Shown here: piece after piece, positions 1-5,236 of the stretch
Position numbering within the stretch: position 1 is the stretch's first letter
Layout: every line of letters begins with the position of its first letter
NCBI GenBank assembly: GCA_004376205.1
Contig: SOKG01000038.1
Coordinates: 1 to 5,236, forward strand
Length of the DNA: 5,236 bases
Origin: Dehalococcoidia bacterium
Lineage (GTDB): Bacteria > Chloroflexota > Dehalococcoidia > SZUA-161
Direction: 5' to 3'
Translations under genes and position numbers: made by a program
The notes under the pieces: model-generated
Databases searched by the model: none
What the model was told of the DNA's origin: nothing
The model's input: the letters and a program-made list of their open reading frames with translations, nothing else

Positions 1-5
1 TTTTA

Positions 6-11
6 CCTTCC
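6..11 (-). promoter_or_regulatory. Possible ribosome binding site for a next gene beyond the window
   Basis: After the acyl-CoA dehydrogenase stop, the last 31 bases on the minus strand contain GGAAGG followed by TAAAA at the window edge. The spacing would put a start codon at or just past the edge, which suggests that the operon continues with another gene. The start codon itself is not in view, so this is tentative. Confidence 0.3.
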
Positions 12-31
12 GTATTCAGCCAGTGTCAAAG

Positions 32-1228
32 CTACCAGCTTCTTGGCAGCCCCAGCCCCAGCGTGCAGATAAGGTTTCTCATGATCTCCGAAGTGCCCCC
101 AGCCATGTTCAGGCCGGGGCACAACTGATATTCCTTTTCGAATCTGCCCTGCAGCGGCGCCCATCTGGACTCCTTTACCTGCCCGTAGAGTCGCATGATC
201 TCGCTACCGGTATAGGTGAAGCGCTGCACCAGCTCGGTAGCGAGAACCTTTGCCGCTGCGGCCAGGGGGGCGGCCATTACCAGGCCGCTTTTGATCTGAC
301 TCCAGACTATGGAGTACGAGAAGGCTCGACCCGCTTCGATCTCGATCGCCAGCTGGGCCAAGCGATGTCGGACGATCGGGTTCTCGGACAGGACCTCGCC
401 ACCCCGCTTTGACTCCCTGCAAAACTCGACCAGCTCCTCCAACTCTCGCCTCAGAAAGGAAAACAGCTCGATCATGGAGCGCTCGAAATTTGAAGTCATC
501 TGTGAAGCTATCCAGCCCTGGTTCTCCTCACCGACTCTGTTGCGTGCCGGGACGCGAACATCATCGAGGAAGACCTCGTTGAAAAGGTGCGAGCCTTCCA
601 GGTTCAGGATGGGCCTGATAGTAATGCCGGGTGTCTTCATATCGACCAGGAAGAAGGAAAGCCCCCGGCTTCTCTTCTCCTCGGGGTTTGTCCTGGCGAG
701 CATAAAACCCCAGTCGGTGCGGTGAGCGCCGCTGCTCCATGTCTTCTGACCGTTGACTATGTAATCGCCACCGTCCCTTACGGCACGGGTGGTGAGCGAA
801 GCTAGATCGGAACCAGCCTCAGGCTCGCTCCACAATTGAGTCCAGAACAGCTCACCCCGCGCTATGGGAGGCAGGTGTTCCCTCTTTTGCTCTTCGTTTG
901 CGCTGACAAGAAGGGTGGGGGCCAGCAGAGCTATACCCCAGTGATCGACTCCTGCCCCCCTGTGGTAGCCCATGACGTCATTGAAGATGAACTGCTCTAT
1001 AAGGGAAGCCTCCTGACCACCGTATTCCCTGGGCCAGGGACGGGAGAGCCAGCCCTTTGCTGCCAGCTTCTTCGCCATCTGCTTGTGAAACTCAAAGCAG
1101 GCGTCCACACCGACCATGGCCTCCATGTATGTGCCCCATTCCGGTGGGGTGTTCCTCATCTCTCCCCTGAAGAAGTCATCGAATTCCTTCCTCAACGCTT
1201 CCTCTTCCGGGGTAAATCGAAAATCCAT
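32..1228 (-). CDS. Acyl-CoA dehydrogenase (FAD-dependent)
   Basis: A 398-residue flavoprotein with full acyl-CoA dehydrogenase architecture: N-terminal helical domain (about 1-125), the beta domain with the signature WSEPEAGSDLASL (133-145) and NGQKTWSSGA (159-168), the strand SFFLVDMKTPGI (191-202), EVFLDDVRVP (218-227), and the C-terminal helical domain ending MAGGTSEIMRN (375-385) and GLGLPR. It should form an enoyl-CoA by alpha,beta-dehydrogenation and pass electrons to ETF. The catalytic glutamate of MCAD-type enzymes (YEGT) is absent, with Gly377 at that position. Instead NFERS gives Glu249 at the place corresponding to the helix-G base of isovaleryl- and long-chain acyl-CoA dehydrogenases, so the enzyme is probably active. 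Start: ATG at 1228-1226 with GAGGAG six bases upstream, and the family's FTPEEEALRKEF begins at residue 5. Last complete gene in the operon; stop TAG at 34-32. Branched or bulky acyl-CoA substrates are common in enzymes with this base position, but the substrate is not known here. Confidence 0.94.
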   Translation of the reverse strand: MDFRFTPEEEALRKEFDDFFRGEMRNTPPEWGTYMEAMVGVDACFEFHKQMAKKLAAKGWLSRPWPREYGGQEASLIEQFIFNDVMGYHRGAGVDHWGIALLAPTLLVSANEEQKREHLPPIARGELFWTQLWSEPEAGSDLASLTTRAVRDGGDYIVNGQKTWSSGAHRTDWGFMLARTNPEEKRSRGLSFFLVDMKTPGITIRPILNLEGSHLFNEVFLDDVRVPARNRVGEENQGWIASQMTSNFERSMIELFSFLRRELEELVEFCRESKRGGEVLSENPIVRHRLAQLAIEIEAGRAFSYSIVWSQIKSGLVMAAPLAAAAKVLATELVQRFTYTGSEIMRLYGQVKESRWAPLQGRFEKEYQLCPGLNMAGGTSEIMRNLICTLGLGLPRSW

Positions 1229-1234
1229 TCCCGG

Positions 1235-1240
1235 CTCCTC
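1235..1240 (-). promoter_or_regulatory. Ribosome binding site for the acyl-CoA dehydrogenase gene
   Basis: GAGGAG on the minus strand, six bases before the ATG at 1228. A second and better Shine-Dalgarno match, AGGAGGT at 1262-1256, lies further upstream in the same 48-base gap, but no ATG, GTG or TTG follows it at working distance, so the proximal site is the one that fits the start. Confidence 0.6.
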
Positions 1241-1276
1241 TCTGGCTGCGGTCCTACCTCCTGATTATATCTTCAA

Positions 1277-2155
1277 CTAGGGAGCGGAGAAGTCCCCAAG
1301 CTGATGTATCCTCTCGCCTATCTCGTTTACGGTCCACCTTCTACCTATATCAATGGACTTGGCAACGTGCCAGGGTTGGAACAACTCAAGTTTGCCTCCC
1401 CTGAGGGATATAACCCTGCCTGTTACGTTTTGGGCCTGAGCGCTGGCCAGGTAGACAACAAGCGGGGAGACGTTCTCTGTGGCGAACTCATCGAACTGGC
1501 CCTCATCGGTCGGCGGGGGCCCGATGTTGGCTTCTGTCATCCTCGTCCTGGCCATAGGGGCGATGGCATTACAGGTCACCTTGTATCTTTCCATTTCCAT
1601 GGCCCATATTATGGTCAGGGCGGCAATGCCTGCCTTGGCTGCCCCGTAATTAGCCTGCCCCACGTTTCCCAGCAGACCGGAATGGGAGGTTGTACTTATT
1701 ATCCGCCCATTTTCCAATTTCCCTTCCTTGCTCTGCTCCCTGAAGTAAGCACAAGCCCATCTGCCGCAGTTAAAGGTTCCCTTGAGATGGACTGCGACGA
1801 CAGCATCCCAATCCTCCTCGGGCATATTGAAGGAGATCCTGTCTCTTACAAAACCCGCATTGTTGACCAGAATGTCAAGTTTGCCGAAGTTATCGATGGC
1901 ACAATCTATGATCCTTTTGGCTCCCTGGAAATCAGCTACGCTCTGGTAGCTGGCCACCGCAACTCCGCCTGCCTCCTTGATCTCTTTGACTACGTTGTCA
2001 GCAGGGTCGGAGGATTTCCCTGTGCCATCCAGTTCCGCTCCGAGGTCATTGACAACCACCTTCGCCCCTTCTTGAGCCAGCGCCAGCGCGTGGCTTCTTC
2101 CCAGACCTCTTCCTGCCCCTGTCACCACCGCGACCTTACCCTCCAGCACTCCCAT
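1277..2155 (-). CDS. Short-chain dehydrogenase, (3R)-hydroxyacyl-CoA dehydrogenase (MFE-2) type
   Basis: A 292-residue classical SDR with a complete active site. The Rossmann nucleotide motif is TGAGRGLG (12-19); the strand-2 end VVVND (33-37) places an acidic residue that favours NAD(H) over NADP(H). NNAG is at 98-101, and the catalytic Ser157, Tyr170 and Lys174 occur in TSHSG and NYGAAK with the usual 13- and 4-residue spacings. Segments such as GNVGQANYGAAKAG (163-176) and NAIAPMARTRMTE (196-208) closely resemble the dehydrogenase part of peroxisomal multifunctional enzyme type 2, which oxidises (3R)-3-hydroxyacyl-CoA to 3-ketoacyl-CoA. The C-terminal tail (about 250-292, with GRRWTVNEIGERI) is also typical of this subgroup. 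No hydratase or sterol-carrier domain is fused. It lies 17 bases after the CoA-transferase pair and 48 before an acyl-CoA dehydrogenase, so a beta-oxidation-like role is inferred. Start: ATG with AGAGG 8 bases upstream; the GKVAVVTGAGRG strand begins at residue 6, as expected. Exact substrate not determinable. Confidence 0.92.
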   Translation of the reverse strand: MGVLEGKVAVVTGAGRGLGRSHALALAQEGAKVVVNDLGAELDGTGKSSDPADNVVKEIKEAGGVAVASYQSVADFQGAKRIIDCAIDNFGKLDILVNNAGFVRDRISFNMPEEDWDAVVAVHLKGTFNCGRWACAYFREQSKEGKLENGRIISTTSHSGLLGNVGQANYGAAKAGIAALTIIWAMEMERYKVTCNAIAPMARTRMTEANIGPPPTDEGQFDEFATENVSPLVVYLASAQAQNVTGRVISLRGGKLELFQPWHVAKSIDIGRRWTVNEIGERIHQLGDFSAP

Positions 2156-2163
2156 CTTCTTCG

Positions 2164-2168
2164 CCTCT
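2164..2168 (-). promoter_or_regulatory. Ribosome binding site for the SDR gene
   Basis: AGAGG on the minus strand, eight bases before the ATG at 2155, within the 17-base gap after the CoA-transferase stop codon. It is the only purine-rich match at suitable spacing. Confidence 0.5.
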
Positions 2169-2172
2169 TTCT

Positions 2173-3504
2173 CTATTCGGCCTTATACTTTCCTATCTCC
2201 AGGCCCGGCACAAGATCCATGCCGATGTGTCCCTCTCTCTCCAGCTCGGCATACTCTTCATCGGTGACGCCCAGAACCTCCTTATACACATATTCATTGT
2301 GCTCGCCCAAACGAACAGCCGGAAGCCGGATGTGGTTGGGCGTTTTGGACATCCTGTAGGCCAGCCCTGGATAGCGATGTGTGCCACATTCGGGATGAGT
2401 GACCGTCTCGAAGAAACCTCGCTCTTTCATTTGAGGATCGTTGTAGGCATCGTCTGGATGTTCAACTGGACCGGCGGCAACTCCTTCCTTTTGCAACAGG
2501 TACATGACCGCGAAATGGTCATGCTGGCTGGTCCAATCCTCGATGTGTTTATCCAGCTCATCGTGGTTGCGCCACCGTCTCAGGGCATCGGAGAACCTTT
2601 CCTCTTTGGTCCAGTCCGGATTGCCCAGGGCGCGGCAAAAGCCGTCCCACTCTTCATTGGTACGGATGGTGATGTTGACCCATCTGTCCTCCCCACGGCA
2701 GCGGTAGCAGCCCTGGACGGCGCCATACAGGTCTCGGTTGCCCGTCCTTTCAGTGATCCTCTGATTCATCGTGTAGTCCATGATCGCCTCGCCCAGCTGA
2801 ATCATGGTGGCCTCCGTCTGGGCCATATCGATGAACATTCCCTTTCCGGTCTTGTTGCGCTGGTGGAGGGCCATCACAATTATGAAGGCGGCGATCGTCC
2901 CAGAGGCTTCATCACCATGATAGATGGCCGAGTTAGCAGTCACGTCCCTATCAACGTAGCCCCTGAGATAGGTGTGCCCCAGAAAGTCATCCTGGTGGGC
3001 GCCGAGTGTGCGATAGTACTTGAGGGGACCAGATTGACCGAAGCCCGACATGGAGACCATTATGATCTTCGGGTTCCATTGGCTTATCACATCGTAGGTT
3101 AGGCCGAGGTTCTCCATAACAGCGGGCTGATTGTTCTCAATGAAGACGTCGCTTACCCCCACTAGCCTTCTGAGTATCTCTTTGCCCTTGGGCCTTATGG
3201 GATCCACGGTGCAGGAAAGCTTATTTCGACCATGCACATTGTACATGCAGCTCCGGTTCCAGGGTCTGCCGTTAACCTCGTCATAGCCTTCTTTAAGGTA
3301 TGCTGCGTAGCCTCCCTTCACAAAGTCCACGGCGTATTTGGGGTGCCTGGGAGCCGGGCCTCTGGTGCCAACGGCGAGGTAGTGAAGGGACTCCACCTTG
3401 ATCACCTCGGCACCCCAGTCGGCCAAGTGCATCTCGGCAATAGGACCAGCCCACATCTGTGTCATACCAACCACCCTTATCCCCTCCAGCGGTAGCTTGG
3501 CCAT
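2173..3504 (-). CDS. Family III (CaiB/BaiF) CoA-transferase, subunit with the catalytic Asp
   Basis: A 443-residue CaiB/BaiF CoA-transferase. The N-terminal fold is recognisable at LEGIRVVGMTQMWAGP (6-21) and WGAEVIKVE (30-38), followed by SGFGQSGP (153-160), the catalytic block HGDEASG (196-202) with Asp198 as the expected acyl-anhydride-forming nucleophile, KTGKGMFIDMAQTEA (218-232), and the C-terminal RLGEHNEYVYKEVLG (398-412). It is about 40 residues longer than its neighbour; some 23 of these lie between the KVE strand and the NKLS strand (residues 39-93), an insertion rich in Gly, Tyr, Arg and Pro. The ATG at 3504-3502 is preferred: it leaves one base after the upstream stop, and an AAGGGGGG lies about 10 bases before it. 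A GTG at 3525-3523 in the same frame would add seven residues and overlap the upstream gene. The one-base gap implies translational coupling and matched amounts of the two proteins, consistent with a heteromer such as benzylsuccinate CoA-transferase BbsEF. Substrate and CoA donor are unknown. Confidence 0.93.
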   Translation of the reverse strand: MAKLPLEGIRVVGMTQMWAGPIAEMHLADWGAEVIKVESLHYLAVGTRGPAPRHPKYAVDFVKGGYAAYLKEGYDEVNGRPWNRSCMYNVHGRNKLSCTVDPIRPKGKEILRRLVGVSDVFIENNQPAVMENLGLTYDVISQWNPKIIMVSMSGFGQSGPLKYYRTLGAHQDDFLGHTYLRGYVDRDVTANSAIYHGDEASGTIAAFIIVMALHQRNKTGKGMFIDMAQTEATMIQLGEAIMDYTMNQRITERTGNRDLYGAVQGCYRCRGEDRWVNITIRTNEEWDGFCRALGNPDWTKEERFSDALRRWRNHDELDKHIEDWTSQHDHFAVMYLLQKEGVAAGPVEHPDDAYNDPQMKERGFFETVTHPECGTHRYPGLAYRMSKTPNHIRLPAVRLGEHNEYVYKEVLGVTDEEYAELEREGHIGMDLVPGLEIGKYKAE

Positions 3505-3505
3505 T

Positions 3506-4711
3506 TCAGATAATCCCCCCTTCACTCAGTTTCACCAGCTCTTCTTTTGTGTATCCCAACGACGCATAGACTTCCTCGTTGTGCTCACCCAGAAGCGGCG
3601 CTGGCCTCCTTATCACCCAGGGCAGTTCCGCCGATAAGGCTGGCCTGCCGGGGTAGGTCAGCCTTCCTACCACAGGATGATCGGCCTCTGCCCAGAATCC
3701 TCTCTCCTGGAACTGGGGCTCATTGAGCAAGTCCTCGGTGGTATTGATGGGGGCGCTGAAGACGCGTTCCGCCTGGCAAGCTTCAACGATTTCTCTCCTG
3801 GTGCGCTCCATGACCCAGGGATACCAGATCGTGCCGAAGAACTCCTCCCTGCGTTGCACGTCGAATTGATTCATCCCGCCATATGTCTCCATAAGGGGCA
3901 TCTTGAGCACTCTTTCGATCCGATTCAGGAACATAAATCCGCCGGCTACATCAACATAACCATCGCTGCAGGGAAAGATTCCATAGGGGTATTGAAGGAG
4001 CCCTGCGATATCCATTCTGGGCGTCAATTCTGCGTTGTACTCGTAGGCCAGGAGCTCGCTCATCCTCCTATCGATAGCAGCCATTTGGGACTCCATTAGA
4101 GAGACGTCCACGTGCTGGCCGATTCCCTGCGCCATGGCTGCGTAGAGGGCTATCATGGTGGCTGTCGCTGCCGTGGTGCCTCCCTGGTACTGGATTATGT
4201 TCATGCCTTTCTTGACGGGCTCGCAATCACCTACCCCGGTAGTGCACATGGCACCACCCATCCCATAGATGATAAGCTCCGAAGCCTTGAAGTCCCGATA
4301 GGGGCCTGTCTGTCCGAAGTTGGAGATTGATGTCATCACCAGTTTGGGATTGATCTTCTCTAAAGTCTCGTAATCCAATCCCAGGCTGGGCATGACATGA
4401 GGGCTGAAGTTCTCTACCAGGATATCCACGTCCTGCACTAGATCCTTCAGTATTCTCTTTCCTGTCTCGCTCTTTAGATTGAGGGTGATGCTCCGCTTGT
4501 TGGTGTTCAGGTGTAAGAAGAGCCCGCTCTTCTCCGGATGGGGGTCATCCTTAAAGAACGGGCCCATGCTCCTCGCTGGGTCCCCCTCGCCAGGCTTTTC
4601 GACCTTGATCACATCAGCACCGTAGTCTGCGAAGACCTTGGTACAATTAGGCCCCGAGATGTACCAGGTCAGGTCCAGTATTCGGACATCGGATAGCGGT
4701 TGCTCCGCCAT
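3506..4711 (-). CDS. Family III (CaiB/BaiF) CoA-transferase, subunit lacking the catalytic Asp
   Basis: A 401-residue protein, the normal length for CaiB/BaiF CoA-transferases, which move CoA between acyl-CoA and a free carboxylate. The ATG at 4711-4709 is chosen because the family's N terminus begins right there (LSDVRILDLTW, residues 6-16) and an AAGGGG sits 6 bases upstream; the frame stays open for 42 more codons to a GTG, but that stretch lies inside the AOR gene and has no family resemblance. Other landmarks are YGADVIKVEKPGEGDPAR (30-47), the NKRSITLNL strand (71-79), SNFGQTGPYRD (130-140), GQHVDVSLMES (198-208) and LLGEHNEEVYASLGY (373-387). The key oddity is in the block PVKKGMNIIQYQGG (165-178): relative to the family pattern of D followed four residues later by G, the catalytic aspartate is replaced by Gln174. 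Because the next gene, one base away, is a second CoA-transferase with the aspartate intact, I infer a non-catalytic or modified partner subunit. The family is clear; the substrate is unknown. Confidence 0.93.
   Translation of the reverse strand: MAEQPLSDVRILDLTWYISGPNCTKVFADYGADVIKVEKPGEGDPARSMGPFFKDDPHPEKSGLFLHLNTNKRSITLNLKSETGKRILKDLVQDVDILVENFSPHVMPSLGLDYETLEKINPKLVMTSISNFGQTGPYRDFKASELIIYGMGGAMCTTGVGDCEPVKKGMNIIQYQGGTTAATATMIALYAAMAQGIGQHVDVSLMESQMAAIDRRMSELLAYEYNAELTPRMDIAGLLQYPYGIFPCSDGYVDVAGGFMFLNRIERVLKMPLMETYGGMNQFDVQRREEFFGTIWYPWVMERTRREIVEACQAERVFSAPINTTEDLLNEPQFQERGFWAEADHPVVGRLTYPGRPALSAELPWVIRRPAPLLGEHNEEVYASLGYTKEELVKLSEGGII
3515..3522 (-). promoter_or_regulatory. Ribosome binding site for the downstream CoA-transferase
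   Basis: AAGGGGGG on the minus strand lies 10 bases before the ATG at 3504, a slightly long spacing. It sits inside the last codons of the upstream CoA-transferase gene, whose TGA is separated from this ATG by a single base, so reinitiation by the same ribosome is likely to contribute. Confidence 0.5.
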
Positions 4712-4717
4712 AACTTT

Positions 4718-4723
4718 CCCCTT
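4718..4723 (-). promoter_or_regulatory. Ribosome binding site for the upstream CoA-transferase
   Basis: AAGGGG on the minus strand, within a purine run GGGAAGGGGAAAG, ends six bases before the ATG at 4711. It supports this start over the GTG 42 codons upstream, which would lie inside the AOR coding region. Confidence 0.6.
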
Positions 4724-4737
4724 CCCGTTTGGGCCAG

Positions 4738-5236
4738 CTACATCACAAGCCCTCTTTGTTCCAGACCTTGTGCAATTTCTTGAAGCCCGAGTTCCTCCAG
4801 CTTCGTCCTTGTCTGAAGGCCGGTGGCAACATCCCACCCTCTGAGTTGATAGTATTCGTCCTTCATCCTCTCGAACTCTGCCCTGTCTACCACCATCCCA
4901 ATCCTCGAAGTTATCTCGCCCTCCTTGCCCGGGGCCTGAGCCTTCGGGTTCATTGCGTGACCTTTGAGAGGGGTTGTGAAGAAAGCCTCTGGAATCTGGT
5001 CGCTTTCCCTTCCCTTGTGGCCCTCCCTGACATGTATCGCCCTCTGCAGATTGAAGACCCTTTCACCTATAAGGTAAAGCCCCTCCTCGTCCACCTCTTC
5101 CCCAGTAATCGCGGAGAGTATCTTGCTCTCGACCGAGGGGTCACCTACATGGTCACCTGAGAGGGTGTGCGTGACTGGCCAGGTGAAGTCGCAAAGGATG
5201 AGGCTTTCTTTGGCATACTCCCGGTCCTGGATTCTC
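4738..5236 (-). CDS. Aldehyde:ferredoxin oxidoreductase family protein, C-terminal part (5' end outside window)
   Basis: Only the last 165 codons are present; the reading frame is open to the window edge (first full codon at 5235-5233) and ends at a TAG at 4740-4738. Family members are usually about 600 or more residues, so this is roughly the last quarter. Visible AOR-family traits are a cysteine in the context LILCDFTWP (fragment residue 15, codon 5193-5191), which by position should be the distal fourth ligand of the [4Fe-4S] cluster, then GERVFNLQRAIHVREG, and near the C terminus DEYYQLRGWD followed by TKLEELGL. Known members carry a tungstopterin cofactor and a [4Fe-4S] cluster in the cytoplasm and interconvert aldehydes and carboxylates with ferredoxin; other branches, such as the benzoyl-CoA reductase subunit BamB, do different chemistry. 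The N-terminal cofactor-binding domain is missing from view, so substrate class cannot be assigned. It is the most upstream gene seen, 26 bases before a CoA-transferase, which suggests it supplies or removes the acid that is activated next. Confidence 0.88.
   Translation of the reverse strand, partial: RIQDREYAKESLILCDFTWPVTHTLSGDHVGDPSVESKILSAITGEEVDEEGLYLIGERVFNLQRAIHVREGHKGRESDQIPEAFFTTPLKGHAMNPKAQAPGKEGEITSRIGMVVDRAEFERMKDEYYQLRGWDVATGLQTRTKLEELGLQEIAQGLEQRGLVM

Noticed and set aside
32..1228. The acyl-CoA dehydrogenase as an inactive enzyme because the C-terminal catalytic Glu is missing
   Set aside because: Glu249 occupies the alternative base position known in isovaleryl- and long-chain acyl-CoA dehydrogenases, so loss of function is not the best reading.
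1304..2359. A 351-codon open frame on the plus strand opposite the SDR gene
   Set aside because: It is antisense to a clear SDR with an intact active site, its translation shows no domain and an irregular composition, and it runs across the junction into the next gene. It is a shadow of the coding bias on the other strand.
2227..3102. A 291-codon open frame on the plus strand opposite the downstream CoA-transferase
   Set aside because: Entirely antisense to a well-supported CaiB/BaiF gene and without recognisable motifs; treated as a shadow frame.
2173..4711. The two CoA-transferase genes as a recent tandem duplication or a split gene
   Set aside because: Both are full length with their own N- and C-terminal family motifs, and the proteins diverge throughout, so they are distinct paralogues and not a duplication artefact or a frameshifted single gene.
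4712..4837. A 42-residue N-terminal extension of the upstream CoA-transferase from a GTG start
   Set aside because: The extension overlaps the AOR coding region, has no resemblance to the family N terminus, and the internal ATG at 4711 has a well-placed ribosome binding site.
4738..5094. A separate 118-residue protein starting at an in-frame GTG at 5094
   Set aside because: The same frame stays open to the window edge and the added 47 residues include the conserved cysteine region of the AOR family, so the GTG is an internal valine codon of a larger protein.

Overview
The window carries five protein-coding genes, all on the minus strand and packed head to tail. Read in transcription order, from high to low coordinates, they are: the C-terminal end of a tungsten-dependent aldehyde:ferredoxin oxidoreductase (AOR) family protein (4738-5236, its start lies outside the window), two adjacent but different family III (CaiB/BaiF) CoA-transferases (3506-4711 and 2173-3504), a short-chain dehydrogenase of the (3R)-hydroxyacyl-CoA dehydrogenase / MFE-2 type (1277-2155), and an acyl-CoA dehydrogenase (32-1228). 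The gaps are 26, 1, 17 and 48 bases. Each complete gene has a Shine-Dalgarno-like sequence in front of it, and I see no terminator or promoter between genes, so the window looks like the inside of one operon that continues past both ends.

Together the genes suggest catabolism of an organic aldehyde or acid. An AOR-type enzyme would interconvert aldehyde and carboxylate using ferredoxin. A CoA-transferase would activate the acid to its CoA thioester. An acyl-CoA dehydrogenase would introduce the alpha,beta double bond, and an SDR would oxidise the 3-hydroxyacyl-CoA formed after hydration. No hydratase or thiolase is present, so those steps must be encoded elsewhere, possibly in the same operon beyond the window. 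The substrate cannot be read from the sequence. The combination of two neighbouring CoA-transferases with an SDR and an acyl-CoA dehydrogenase resembles the bbs (benzylsuccinate beta-oxidation) gene set of anaerobic toluene degraders, but this is a similarity of composition, not an identification.

The most notable detail is in the two CoA-transferases. The downstream one keeps the catalytic aspartate of the family (Asp198), while the upstream one has glutamine at exactly that position (Gln174). This fits a two-subunit enzyme in which one subunit is catalytic and the other is not. The acyl-CoA dehydrogenase also lacks the MCAD-type C-terminal catalytic glutamate but has a glutamate at the alternative position used by isovaleryl- and long-chain acyl-CoA dehydrogenases.

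The AOR family gene and this style of acyl-CoA metabolism point to an anaerobic, moderately GC-rich bacterium. Uncultured Chloroflexota (Dehalococcoidia) or Desulfobacterota would be natural candidates, but taxonomy is an inference with low confidence. No RNA genes, mobile elements, CRISPR arrays or notable repeats were seen.
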